Notes: generated from the letters alone by a model not told the origin. 64,000 bases of DNA from Embiotoca jacksoni (GCA_022577435.1 JAKOON010000007.1:9866926-9930925), one strand, 5' to 3'; numbered from the stretch's first letter, positions 45,587 to 57,375 are shown. A program made the numbers and translations.

Positions 45587-45737
45587 CCAGGAGCAATCAA
45601 AATTGAAGCATACAATAATTTCTGAAAAGGTCAACTATTCAGTACAGTAACACATTTTTCACAATGAAGAGGGTCTAATTTTCTGTGTTGTAAATTAAAC
45701 AACGAATGGATGAAGCAGATCTACAAGTAAAACTAAC

Positions 45738-45775
45738 CTCTAGAGGAGAGTCTGGTTCATCCAGGATGTTCTTCT
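45738..45775 (-). pseudogene. Second fossil 3' end of a lost protocadherin variable exon
   Basis: These 38 bp match the end of a variable exon, with the GT donor kept at 45736-45737. It is the block-duplicated counterpart of 38141-38181; the base just beyond the match differs (G for C), so the copies have begun to drift. The joined DNA resembles the V6 flank in both. Confidence 0.8.
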
Positions 45776-45951
45776 GACATCACGTCTATAATGTCAAGTA
45801 ACAATTTAAAAGCACCCTAAAATTACAGTCCAGACATATACCAGGCTTTGACTTACACTGGTACAATTATGGAGACTAAAATAAAAAAAACAGCATACTG
45901 TTAAACCATGCCATTAAACAATGGTACATACTGAAGTTAGTGTTGCTAAGT

Positions 45952-45972
45952 GTTGCTGTCCTTGGTGCTGAA
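45952..45972 (-). promoter_or_regulatory. RE1/NRSE, predicted REST binding site after V14
   Basis: The minus strand has TTCAGCACC, AA, then GGACAGCAAC, a full canonical match at 154 bp past the V14 donor. Confidence 0.87.
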
Positions 45973-46126
45973 TGGGTGAGTTGAAGTGTGACCGACAAAC
46001 TGCCCAGACATGTAAATGTTGTTTTTTTGGAGCCCCATTGAAAGCTACTATGAATTAAATGATTGCTGAAGTACATGGTCTTGATTTGTATACAAATGAA
46101 AAAAGAGAATATGACATTTTTCTAAC

Positions 46127-48526
46127 CTCCAGAGGAGAATCTGGTTCGTCCAGGATGCTCTTCTCACTCTGTATCCGCTGCATCGTCGCTGTAGAACTGG
46201 GGTCCATTATCAGCACGTTCTGACTTCCAGCTCTGCCGAACTTACAGTCACTCTTTCTGGAGTCGGCCGTCCTGCACACCTCGTAATTGTACACGTGTTG
46301 GAGAGTTCCTGTCCCCAAAGTGTCCGAGTAACGTGGTGGATAATATGGAATCACAGGGAGGTTGGAGTGATACATGATGCGAGACTGTCTCCATCTGTAG
46401 ATCTTCACTGATATAATAACCACTAAACACGTGAAGAAGAGGAAGGAAACTACAGCCAGAGCCAGCACTAAGTAAAAAGTCAGGTTATCGTTGTATTCCT
46501 TGTCGTGTGTAAAGTCAGTGAACTCCGACAGCACTTCAGGGAAGCTGTCCGCCACCGCCACGTTAACAATGACTGTAGCTGAACGAGAGGGCTGCCCGTT
46601 GTCCTCCACTATAACGGTCAGTCTTTGTTTCACAGCATCTTTATCAGTGACTTGGCGGATAGTTCTGATTTCTCCATTCTGTAAGCCCACTTCAAACAGC
46701 GCCCTGTCTGTGGCTTTCTGCAGTTTATAGGAGAGCCAGGCATTCTGTCCAGAGTCCACATCAACAGCCACCACTTTAGTCACCAGATAGCCCACATCTG
46801 CTGAACGAGGCACCATTTCAGCCACCACAGAGCCACCAGTCTGGACCGGGTATAGAACCTGAGGGGGGTTGTCGTTCTGGTCTCGGATCAGGATTTTCAC
46901 AGTCACGTTGCTACTGAGTGGAGGAGAGCCTCCATCCTGCGCTTTGACGCGGAAATGGAAATCTTTGATCTGCTTGTAGTCAAAAGAGCGAACTGCATGG
47001 ATGACTCCACTATCAGCACTAACGGACACATATGAGGAGACTGGCACTCCGTTAACAGAGGAGTCCTCCAGTATGTAAGAAACACGCGCATTCTGGTTCC
47101 AGTCAGCGTCTCTGGCTTTCACTGTGAATATAGAGAGGCCTGGTGTGTTGTTTTCTACAATGTAGGCCTCATATGAGCTCCTCTCAAAGACAGGCGCATT
47201 GTCATTCACATCGGAGATCTGTAAAGTGAGAGTGACGCTGCTGGAGAGGGAGGGCACTCCCTCATCAGAGCAGGTTACTGTGATATTATACTCAGAGGCT
47301 CTCTCTCTGTCCAAATCACTGTATGTCACTATACTGAAGAAATTATTAGATGTGGAAGAAACTGTAAACGGAATATTCTTGTTGATATCACACTGAACTT
47401 TTCCCTTTTCACCAGAGTCTGGATCTTGGATATTTACAATTGTCACAACAGTGCCAGGCTGAATGTCCTCTGTTATTACGCTGGACTTTGACATGACATT
47501 AATGGCAGGTATGTTGTCATTTGTATCAAGTATTTCCACTATAATTTGACTCGAATCGGTTAGTCCTCCTTCATCACTGACCTGTACATGTATTTGATAT
47601 TGTTGTCTCTTTTCAAAGTCAGTACTTCCAATTAATTTCACTTCGCCACTCTTTTCGTTGACGTCAAATATTTCTGATGTATCATCAACAGAGTTCAAAA
47701 TTGCATATGATATCTTTCCATTCGATCCCTCGTCTAAGTCGGAGGCACTAACTGTTATCACTACGGTTCCTGCGGGGGAATTTTCCCTTAAGTTAGTCTT
47801 ATAGATTTTCTGTGTAAAAACTGGAGCGTTATCATTACTATCAAGCACATTTACGTTTATCTGAACCGCACCGGAGAGCTGCGGCTCTCCACCGTCTACT
47901 GCTGTCAATACAAGCGACAAATGATCCTGTTTCTCTCGGTCTAAAGGTTTTTGTAAAACCATTTCTACCATCTTGCTTCCATCTGCTCGATTTTGCAGTT
48001 TCAAAACAAAGTTATCGTTTTGCTTTAACAAATAACGTTGAAGGCCATTAATACCGACATCCAGATCTATTGCCCGTTCGAGCACAAAAACCGTTCCTGT
48101 CACAGCTGACTCGCTTATTCTGAATTTCATTTCACCTCTTTTAAAAATCGGGGCGTTGTCATTAACATCTGTGACTTCGACGGTAATGCTATAAAATTCC
48201 ATAGGATTCTCCAAAATAACCTGGAAATGCAAAGCGCACGGCGCTGTCTGTGCGCAGATCATCTCTCTGTCAATTCTGTCTTTGACCAGGAGGACTCCTC
48301 TTTCTTTATTTAACTCGATGTAATCTGCACTGTCTCCGGTATAAATACGAGCCTTTCCGAATTTCAGTCTTTTCACATCCAAACCCAAATCTTGTGCAAT
48401 ATCACCCACGAAAGAGCCTTTCGGCATTTCCTCTGGGATGGAGTAGGTGACCTGCCCAGTCACTGAACTGAAACAGAGAAACGAGATAAAAAGCAGCTCT
48501 TGCCGTCTCGTTGTTCTGACCGCCAT
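46127..48526 (-). CDS. pcdhg: Clustered protocadherin gamma-type variable exon V14 with shifted start
   Basis: V14 encodes 800 residues from the ATG at 48526 (MAVRTTRRQELLF...). The array-wide start codon is ACG here (48509-48511), so translation should begin five codons upstream; the signal peptide is then about 1-24 and still hydrophobic. A further in-frame ATG at 48643 would add 39 polar residues before the signal peptide and is unlikely. EC1 has CAQTAPC. The linkers are DVNDN, DSNDN, DTNDN, DVNDN and DQNDN. EC3 has DTSEIFDVNEKSG. EC5 has RSFDYKQIKDFHF (Lys for Glu), and the helix reads FLFFTCLVV where the others have FLFITCLVV. The end is EKSILDEPDSPLE. Confidence 0.92.
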
Positions 48527-48781
48527 GTTCCTGTCAAACAAGCCGCGTAAAAGTCGAGTAAAAACGAATTTCTTTTTAGGGGTAATCCTTTTTATGTCCT
48601 CAGGTTTTTTGTAATCACTATTCAGGCCATAAAGAAAGAGCATCCGTCCAAATGAACGTATATCAACCTTTAGGTCTCTGGTCGTCGTGATCTGTACTGT
48701 TCATTGTGCCTTTCTTTCCTTCTCTATCTGAAATGATAGGGGAGGTAGCTACGGCTGATTTCTTCTCCTGCCGAACACAGG

Positions 48782-48799
48782 CTGGCCAACAGCGGCCCT
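48782..48799 (-). promoter_or_regulatory. CSE-like promoter element of V14
   Basis: The minus strand reads AGGGCCGCTGTTGGCCAG, 256 bp upstream of the chosen ATG and 271 bp from the lost one. Confidence 0.85.
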
Positions 48800-49107
48800 A
48801 AGAGTTTATCCTACTGAATTACAGACTGTGACAGGTGTAAAATGACTGATTGGTTTATTTGTTCAGGTTATTCAATTTCTTACATTTAAAGCCAAAACCA
48901 ATATGCTAAAACGTTTTTAAGACTTCTTTAGTTTATTTGTATTTGAAGATAAAACTGAAAGGTCAACTTCATTGAAAGCCAATAGGGAAATGCGAAACAA
49001 AACACACAAAAAAACAACTAAAATGAAGCCTTTGCCTTTTTGGTAAAACTAGTGTTGAGGAATTCTATAGATCAACTGTAACTGTAATACAATTATAAGT
49101 TTTGATG

Positions 49108-49110
<3 letters not shown>

Positions 49111-49203
<93 letters not shown>
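49111..49203. repeat. CA microsatellite
   Basis: About 46 uninterrupted CA units occur here. It is likely to be length-polymorphic. Confidence 0.97.
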
Positions 49204-49205
<2 letters not shown>

Positions 49206-50069
49206 GGATTCTTGAAACTTGATGTGTCCACAGTATTTACAGCAGTAATGTTACTTTCTTGTCATCGTGTTCTCAAAAAATTAAATGAACAATGAAATGA
49301 AAGATTGAGTGCATACTCAATCTTTATCATTTATCAATAACAAGTCAGTTAAACAGGAAACTGATAACTACACATTCTCTGTCTACTACTGTAAATCAGA
49401 TGCTGCCAAGTGCAAAATGTTTAGCAATCCAGTGTAATAGACACGTACAATCTTAATTTAAAGACAAAACCTTGAAGTGAGTAACTGATAATTGAAGTTT
49501 GTACCATTGAAGCATTTGTCAGAAAGTATTTGGAAACCTTCCCATTGTAACTTATATAAATGTGCACAAGTACCCATCAGGATATGTCTAGAATGTCTAA
49601 ATCTTAATTATGTTATTGTGATTTGAAAAATGTAAACTTTTCCTTTTCAAAATTACACAAGAAAATATGCATCACTTCCAAGTATGCCTCGTTACCACAC
49701 AAAAAATGTTTGCTGCCTCACAAAATTATAGAAATTGAAGTCAAAGAAACGAAAAAAGTAAATAAACAGATAAAAAGTTAAAATGGAAACAAGTATTAAA
49801 GGTCAGATGTAAGATGTGATACTGTGTGCTTGTACAACCAGTCAGGCTTTTTTGATACAATGGCATCATTTACAAGGCAATAACAAACTACAGTGTTACC
49901 ACTGTCTTAACAATGGGGGAAGAGACAATTTCACTGAATAAGTCAGAGTTGTACTGTTAAGAAAAAAAGGTTAATCATTTCAAATAGTATAAAGACTTTT
50001 CTTCCAACACACAGTCAAACTTCAACTATGAACTGTCCTGAAACTGTCCCTAAGAGCAAGGCAGACTGA

Positions 50070-50090
50070 GGAGCTCTCCGTGGTGCTGAA
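50070..50090 (-). promoter_or_regulatory. RE1-like site after V15, one mismatch
   Basis: The minus strand has TTCAGCACC, AC, then GGAGAGCTCC. The left half is perfect and the right half has one change. It is 689 bp past the V15 donor. Confidence 0.7.
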
Positions 50091-50779
50091 TTAGACACTG
50101 AATACACAACTTAAATCTGTCATTTCTTAAAGTCTGAAAGTTTTTTTTTATTTTGGTTCTACACTTTCAGTGGCAGCAGGTATGTTCTCTTCAGGGCTTT
50201 TTCCACAAAAAGTGCGACAGGGGACAGAAATCTGTGTGAACCACAAGTCTGACTGAACATTTCAGAGCCATGTGACCAACATCTAAAAACTGCAGTAAGA
50301 AGCTTCTTGTCTTAGGCAGATGAAAACTTAAGGCAGAAGTTGGTGAAGCGGCAACAACAACTTCCAGATTGTATTAGATAAGCTTCAACAATAACAGTGG
50401 CAAAATGCAGAATGAAAATGTCACTGTGTTCCTTGGCAGGTAAATGTCAGATTGAACTACTTGTTGAAGGCATTCATGTCACTTATTCACATGCTTATAT
50501 ACTGTCTAATTTCATTAAGTTTGCAATATAAGTACATTTTGCTTTGCTTTACTGTGTTGCATTATAATCACGGAAATACAAAACCATAAAGCAGAGGTTA
50601 GACATAAAACTAACATAAAACTAATCTAATTGAGTGCATTTAATTGTTAGTTTAACAAAATTGCATGTGTAAACTACATGTGTATGTGAAAAAGAGATAT
50701 TTCTCAACACTAAAATACTATAGCCATGTATAAAACTGGAATATTCCAGTAGTTACATCATATTTTCTCAAACACTAAC

Positions 50780-53167
50780 CTCTAGAGGAGAGTCTGGTTC
50801 ATCCAGGATATTCTTCTCACTTTGTATCCGCTGCATCGTTGCTGTAGAACTGGGGTCCATTATCAGCACGTTCTGACTACCGGCTCTGCCGAACTTACAG
50901 TCACTCTTTCTGGAGTCTGTCGTCCTGCACACCTCATAATTGTACACGTGTTGGAGAGTCCCTGTCCCCAAAGTGTCCGAGTAACGTGGTGGATAATATG
51001 GAATCACAGGGAGGTTGGAGTGATACGTGATACGAGACTGTCTCCACCTGTAGATCTTCACTGATATAATAACCACCAAACACGTGATGAAGAGGAAGGA
51101 AACTACAGCCAGAGCCAGCACTAAGTAAAAAGTCAGATTGTCGTTGTACTCCTTATCGTGTGTAAAGTCAGTGAACTCCGACAGCACTTCAGGGAAGCTG
51201 TCCGCCACCGCCACGTTAACAATGACTGTAGCTGAACGAGAGGGCTGCCCGTTGTCCTCCACTATAACGGTCAGTCTTTGTTTCACAGCATCTTTATCAT
51301 TGACTTGGCGGATAGTTCTGATTTCTCCATTCTGTAAGCCCACTTCAAACAGCGCCCTGTCTGTGGCTTTCTGCAGTTTATAGGAGAGCCAGGCATTCTG
51401 TCCAGAGTCCACATCAACAGCCACCACTTTAGTCACCAGATAGCCCACATCTGCTGAACGAGGCACCATTTCAGCCACCACAGAGCCACCAGTCTGGACT
51501 GGGTACAGAACCTGAGGGGGGTTGTCGTTCTGGTCCCGGATCAGGACTTTCACAGTGACGTTGCTACTGAGTGGAGGAGAGCCTCCATCCTGCACTTTGA
51601 CGCGGAACTGGAAATCTTTGATCTGCTCGTAGTCAAAAGAGCGAACTGCATGGATGACTCCACTGTCAGCACTAACGGACACATATGAGGAGACTGGCAC
51701 TCCGTTAACAGAGGAGTCCTCCAGTATGTAAGAAACACGTGCATTCTGGTTCCAGTCAGCGTCTCTGGCTTTCACTGTGAATATAGAGAGGCCTGGTGTG
51801 TTGTTTTCTACAATGTAGGCCTCATAGGAGCTCCTCTCAAAGACAGGCTCGTTGTCATTCACATCGGAGATCTGTAAGGTGAGAGTGACACTGCTGGAGA
51901 GGGAGGGTACTCCCTCATCAGAGCAGGTCACTGTGATATTATAATCAGACGCTGTCTCTCTGTCTAAATCACTATCTGTCACTAAAGTAAAAAAATTATT
52001 TGATGTTGATGTGATTTTAAATTGAAGATGATCATCTAAATCACAGTGAACTTTGCCATTTTCATTTGAATCTGGATCCTGGACATTCATTATGGTTAGA
52101 ACAGTGCCTGGTTTAACATTTTCAGATATACTGGATGAAGTTGACATTATATTTATGACTGGTGGGTTGTCATTTGTGTCCAGCACCTCAATTATGACTT
52201 TACATACATCAGAGTTACCGCCTTCATCTGATGCTTGAACATCTATCTCATAATGCCGGAATTTCTCATAATCGAGTTTTCCCAGTAAAATGAACACCCC
52301 ACTGTCTTTATCTACATCGAATAATTCTAATGCTTCATTTGGAGCATTAGAAATTGAATATCGTATATGCCCATGTCGACCTTCATCTGCATCCGATGCA
52401 CTCACTGTGATTAGAACAGTTCCTTTCAATGCATTTTCTTTGACATTAGTCTTATACTCCGTTTGAGAACAAACAGGAGCATTATCGTTTGCGTCCAATA
52501 CATTTACAACAATTTGAATTGTTCCAGAAAGGTTTGGGTTGCCACCATCTAAAGCAGTCAGTACCAAAGACACCCGGTCCTGTTTCTCTCGGTCAAGAGC
52601 TTTCTTTAAAATCATTTCGACATGTCTGCTGCTTCCTATCCTGTAAGGATTTAAACTGAAAACATCACTTGAGCTCAATGAATAGCCTTGGAGCCCATTT
52701 ATACCCACATCGTCGTCAACAGCTTTTTCTAAAACGTACTTTGACCCAATTTGCGTCAACTCATTTATGTCAAAGTTCATTTCACTGTTTTTAAAACGGG
52801 GTGAACTGTCGTTTATGTCGGTGATCTCGACAGTGATGCTGTAAAACTGCATAGGATTTTCCAAAATTATTTGAAAATCGAGAGCGCAGGGCGTCGTCTG
52901 TGCGCAAAGCGCCTCTCTGTCTATCCGCTCTTTGATTAGCAGGACTCCCCTTTCTTTATTCAGCTCGATGTATTCGGTACTTTCTCCGGTATATGTCCGA
53001 GCCTTCCCTGATTTCAGCCGTTTCACATCTAAACCTAAATCTTGTGCTATGTTACCGACCAAAGATCCCGTCGCCATTTCCTCAGGAATAGAGTAGGTGA
53101 CCTGGCCAGAAACTGAGCAAAGAGAAACAACCGAGAGAAACAACAGTAGGGCGACTCTCCGTGTCAT
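50780..53167 (-). CDS. pcdhg: Clustered protocadherin gamma-type variable exon V15
   Basis: V15 encodes 796 residues from the ATG at 53167 (MTRRVALLLF..., signal peptide about 1-21). It is the most divergent of the V1-V15 subfamily. The signal lacks the RQVLL core. The EC1/2 linker is DINDSSP, losing the last Asn of the DxNDN calcium motif. EC2 has DINELTQIG where relatives have ISESAxIG, and SLNPYRIGSSRHVEM. The EC2/3 junction has APVCSQTEYKT, a Cys shared in position with V11/V13. Other linkers are DANDN, DTNDN, DVNDN and DQNDN. It ends DVNDNEPVF at EC4/5. The 3' markers ITYHSNLP and RQVNDKDA match V11. Confidence 0.92.
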
Positions 53168-53403
53168 TGTTCAGTCCAACAATGTCCCGTCCACAAAAAA
53201 GGGATATGAATTCCGTGATCCGGTAAAATGATTTTAGACAAAAACGTCAGTAAAATAAGCAACAATAAATACTCCCAAGAATGCTGACAATCCTCTCGGT
53301 ATCTCCGTGCTTGATCATCTCCTTGTTCCACACTGAGCTTTCTCTGTCTCTGTTATATTTCGAGTTAATGGGGGAGGTACTGCTGCAATGAGCTCTCAGC
53401 AGA

Positions 53404-53421
53404 ATGGTCTACAGCGTCCCT
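53404..53421 (-). promoter_or_regulatory. CSE-like promoter element of V15
   Basis: The minus strand reads AGGGACGCTGTAGACCAT, 237 bp upstream of the V15 ATG. It closely resembles the left-edge element at 225. Confidence 0.82.
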
Positions 53422-53629
53422 GTGAGTTGGATGTACTGAACTACACACCAAACAGATATTTCGGACTTTTATGGAAGTGATCATGATATGTGTTCAAACA
53501 TGTTAAGTTTACACGTTAAATACCAAAAAAGTACAAAAGACTTCATGCGCACGTCAGTGAAGTGTTATATTTATGTTTTAAAAGAACATTACTTGTGATT
53601 CCCTGTTTTATACAAACACACACATGAAC

Positions 53630-53847
53630 GTGTCCCTCCACACTTGTGAGAACACTCATTAACATAATGCAATCCCTAACCCCTTACTCTAACTTTAACA
53701 GTCACGACTAAGTGCCTACCTCAACTCTTACCCTATAACCTGAACCTATATTTAACGTCAACCCTAAAAACAAGTCTTAACCCTCAAATTGCACTTTAAT
53801 GTTGTGAGGACTAGCCTAAATGTCCTCACAAAGTGTGTTTGTCCTCA
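53630..53847. mobile_element. MITE-like interspersed repeat common in fish
   Basis: Its ends are imperfect inverted repeats (CACACTTGTGAG near 53638 and CTCACAAAGTGTG near 53825). The interior is made of degenerate CCCTAACC-type words, with TGTTGTGAGGACTAGCC near the right end. This layout is familiar from a widespread non-autonomous repeat in teleost genomes; I cannot name the family from sequence alone. No target-site duplication was identified, and there is no coding capacity. Confidence 0.6.
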
Positions 53848-54122
53848 TACATATATATTTTAACTAAAATAGGTCCATACAAGTATAGCAATACATGCCA
53901 ACACACATGGGCAAGTCAAGCTATCAGAAGAGAGGAAAAATAAGTTCAGGTAAGGGAAATATGAAACATAAAGTTGATGTGAAATCTCGAGCAAATACAC
54001 GATTGGAGTAAATGTCTACTGAGTTAAATTATTTAGATTGACACAAAGTGTCTAGAAAAGAAACAAAAAAAAACTGTGAATCTAAGATTCATAGAACTTT
54101 ATAAAAAAAAGACAAAGCAAAC

Positions 54123-56549
54123 CTCTAGAGGAGAGTGTGGTTCATCCAGGATGTTCTTCTCACTCTGTATCCGCTGCATCGTCGCTGTAGAACTGGGGTC
54201 CATTATCAGCACGTTCTGACTACCGGCTCTGCCGAACTTACAGTCACTCTTTCTGGAGTCTGTCGTCCTGCACACTTCGTAATTGTACACGTGTTGGAGA
54301 GTCCCTGTCCCCAAAGTGTCCGAGTAACGTGGTGGATAATATGGAATCACAGGGAGGTTGGAGTGATACATGATGCGAGACTGTCTCCATCTGTAGATCT
54401 TCACTGATATAATAACCACCAAACACGTGATGAAGAGGAAGGAAACTACAGCCAGAGCCAGCACTAAGTAAAAAGTCAGGTTGTCGTTGTACTCCTTGTC
54501 TTGTGTAAAGTCAGTGAACTCCGACAGCACTTCAGGGAAGCTGTCCGCCACCGCCACGTTAACAATGACTGTAGCTGAACGAGAGGGCTGCCCGTTGTCC
54601 TCCACTATAACGGTCAGTCTTTGTTTCACAGCATCTTTATCAGTGACTTGGCGGACAGTTCTGATTTCTCCATTCTGTAAGCCCACTTCAAACAGCGCCC
54701 TGTCTGTGGCTTTCTGCAGTTTATAGGAGAGCCAGGCATTCTGTCCAGAGTCCACATCAACAGCCACCACTTTAGTCACCAGATAGCCCACATCTGCTGA
54801 ACGAGGCACCATTTCAGCCACCACAGAGCCACCAGTCTGGACTGGATACAGAACCTGAGGGGGGTTGTCGTTCTGGTCCCGGATCAGGATTTTCACAGTC
54901 ACGTTGCTACTGAGTGGAGGAGAGCCTCCATCCTGCGCTTTGACCGTGAATACAAGATGCTTAATCTGTTCATAATCAAAAGAGCGAACTGCATGGACAA
55001 CTCCAGTTTCGGAGTTTATGGACACATAAGAAGAAACTGGGCTGCCACTGACCTCCGAGTCCTCCAGAAAGTATGAGAGTCTTGCGTTTTGATTCCAGTC
55101 AGAATCTCGCGCACTCATACTGAATATTGACATCCCAGGGGGATTATTTTCAACGATATAGGCTGAATAATTCGGTTTGGTAAAAAGTGGAGCATTATCA
55201 TTTACATCAGATATTCTCAGGTGCAAAGTTGTTCGAGTAGAAAGCGGGGGAGACCCTGAATCGGTTGCAGTTATAGTTATGTTATATTCAGGTGTCGTTT
55301 CACGGTCAAAAACTTCATCTGAGAGCAAATTGTAATAACCAGTCAAAGAAGACTGGATTTTAAAGGGGAGATTCGAATCTATTGAGCTGGTTATTTGACC
55401 GTTTCTTTCAGAGTCTGCATCTTTAACATTAAAAACAGCTATAGTTGTGCCTGGAGAGATATCCTCTGAAATCGTGCTTGAGAATGACATTATACTTATA
55501 ACTGGAGCATTATCATTTATGTCCACGACCTCGACGGAGACTTTCGTTGCGTCGCTAAGGCCACCCTGGTCTTTGGCGATAACTCTAATTTCGTATTTTT
55601 TGTCTTTTTCGAAATCAATATGATCAACAACAGTTATTCTGCCGGAGAAACTGTCGATTTTAAATTTTTCAGCTGATTTTCCATTCACATCAGAAAAAGT
55701 ATATGTAACTACACCATTAGAACCACTGTCGGCATCTGAGGCATTAACAGTAGTTATATAGGTGCTCAGGGGGGCATTTTCTGCCACAGTAGCTTTATAC
55801 AGTGATTGATTAAATACAGGAGGATTATCATTGATATCAAGAACAGTGATCTCAATATTTACTGTGCCAGATCGCTGTGAAGTACCTCCGTCTACTGCTA
55901 TCAGCTTTAAAGAGAGGTGTGGGTTTAACTCTCTGTCTAATGGCTTCTGTAAAATCATTACAGCGAATCTAATTCCATCAGCATTTGAGTGTTGTTTCAG
56001 AACAAAATTCTCATTCGGGGACAAAACATAATTTTGCAGGCTGTGAATCCCCGCATCGGGGTCATATGCGCTTTCTAAGTCAAAATGAGATCCTATAGTT
56101 GCAGATTCGCTAATTTCTAAATTAATTACTTTACTTTTGAAAGTTGGTGCATGGTCGTTTATGTCTAATATTTCTACTGTCACCCTGTGCAGTTCAATAG
56201 GGTTCTCTAAAATGATTTCAAAGCTGAAGCTGCACGGTGATACGTCTCCACAAAGCTGCTCTCGGTCTATTCTCTCATTCACTACGAGAATCCCTTTGTC
56301 TGCCTTCAGCTCGGTGTACTGATTGGTTTCTCCACTCACGATACGGGCCCGACCAGAACGGATCCTTCTCAGGTCCAAACCAAGGTCTTGTGCTACGTTA
56401 CCGATTAGGGAACCTTTCTTCATCTCCTCCGGTATAGAATAACGGATTTGGCCACTGATGGTGGAAATCATCAAGATGAAAATGAGGAGTTGCCATGTTG
56501 GTGTCCAACACAACAGCCATTTTCCGCATCGGTGCTGGCGTATTCCCAT
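54123..56549 (-). CDS. pcdhg: Clustered protocadherin gamma-type variable exon V16 (second subfamily)
   Basis: V16 encodes 809 residues from the ATG at 56549. The longer signal peptide (about 1-33) has the KW pair also seen in V17 and V18. The mature start is QIRYSIPEEM. EC1 spans 34-133 with Cys100/Cys106 (CGDVSPC) and linker DINDH. EC2-EC4 follow with DINDN, DINDN and DVNDN linkers. EC4 ends in ATDSGSPPLSTRTT, unlike the TCSDEGVPSLSS of V1-V15. EC5 is its own (NYSAYIVENNPPG). Array-wide identity starts only at KAQDGGSPPL, near residue 537. EC6 has RTVRQV where others have RTIRQV, and the end reads DEPHSPLE, with His shared only with V17. Confidence 0.93.
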
Positions 56550-56779
56550 TTCGTTCAGAGTAAAATCCTTGAATTAAATCATTCAATCAATCAGGAAAAC
56601 GCAAGACACATTCCAGTTCAGTACTGCTGCAGCTGTAGCAAAATTATTATAATACTATTTAAAAGCTGTCTCGATGCGACTGAATTTCTCTCGAACGCCT
56701 CCTTGTATGAAGACAGTATTTTCAACCTCCCCTTTTTCTCTCCTCTCTCATAGTCGTCACAACATTGCCCTCTGTTTTC

Positions 56780-56797
56780 CTGACCAACAGCGTCCCT
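56780..56797 (-). promoter_or_regulatory. CSE-like promoter element of V16
   Basis: The minus strand reads AGGGACGCTGTTGGTCAG, 231 bp upstream of the V16 ATG. Confidence 0.83.
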
Positions 56798-57375
56798 TAG
56801 AGCCCGAATGGAGGAAAGAAACAGACCAACTGCAGTTAGATCAAAATAAACCCTTTTATGCACTCTAAAGTGTGAAAAGACAGGGAAATAAAGCTGCAAC
56901 TGTAACTAACAGATGGAATATATCAGTCCAAGATGTAACATGAAAGCACACACTGCGCAAAAAATAAAACGACAAAGATTCCAGCAAAACCCTTCTCATG
57001 GTGAGAAATTAGCACTGCAATCCATATTCTATGAATAGCGGGAAAAGCTTTGGAGTTCTGTTTGTAGCGAGAACGCAGTAGCGTACATTTAAAGATTAAA
57101 GAAGACAAGTCCCGACAACGGAAAGTGAGTACACTAAAGTATGCAATCCTCAGGAGATGAGCCAGTAAATGGGTCATTTTTTATGAGTAGTATTTATGAT
57201 ATTTATGTTAGAAAACAAACGAGTTATCACTATACGTTAAGATACATAGTAAAAAGGAAAAAAAAAATACGTGCAAGTGAAATATGCCAATATATCACGG
57301 TTTGAGAATGTAGGTAATGTTATCCTTTTGAAGTTCTTAATACAAATACGAAACAGTATCAACCGATGAAAGGTG

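Larger units (their letters stand above)
44450..46126. other. Spacer between V14 and V13 (duplicated DNA)
   Basis: It is the second copy of 36897-38530. It holds the V13 leader, a CTCCC block (about 44681), a CSE (44719), a weak RE1 (45088), a GA repeat (45341-45498), an RE1 (45566), a fossil exon end (45738-45775) and the RE1 of V14 (45952). Confidence 0.75.
48527..50779. other. Longest spacer, between V15 and V14
   Basis: It holds the V14 leader, a CTCCC block (about 48739-48744), a CSE (48782-48799), a long CA repeat (49111-49203) and an RE1-like site (50070-50090). The rest, about 1.8 kb, is AT-rich with no supported gene. Confidence 0.6.
53168..54122. other. Spacer between V16 and V15
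   Basis: It holds the V15 leader, a CTCCC block (about 53370-53376), a CSE (53404-53421) and a MITE-like repeat (53630-53847). I find no RE1 after V16. Confidence 0.6.

Noticed and set aside
45229..45615. Ser/Leu-rich and Arg/Glu-rich frames at the GA repeats
   Set aside because: They are translations of the GA microsatellite on either strand.
48527..48643. 39-codon extension of V14 from an in-frame ATG
   Set aside because: It would place polar residues before the signal peptide and put the start only about 140 bp from the CSE, outside the 218-270 bp range.
49049..49231. Cys/Val repeat frame
   Set aside because: It is translation of the CA microsatellite.
53673..53790. CCCTAACC-like words suggesting an interstitial telomere tract
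   Set aside because: The units are degenerate and lie between inverted ends of a MITE-like repeat, so the repeat explains them.
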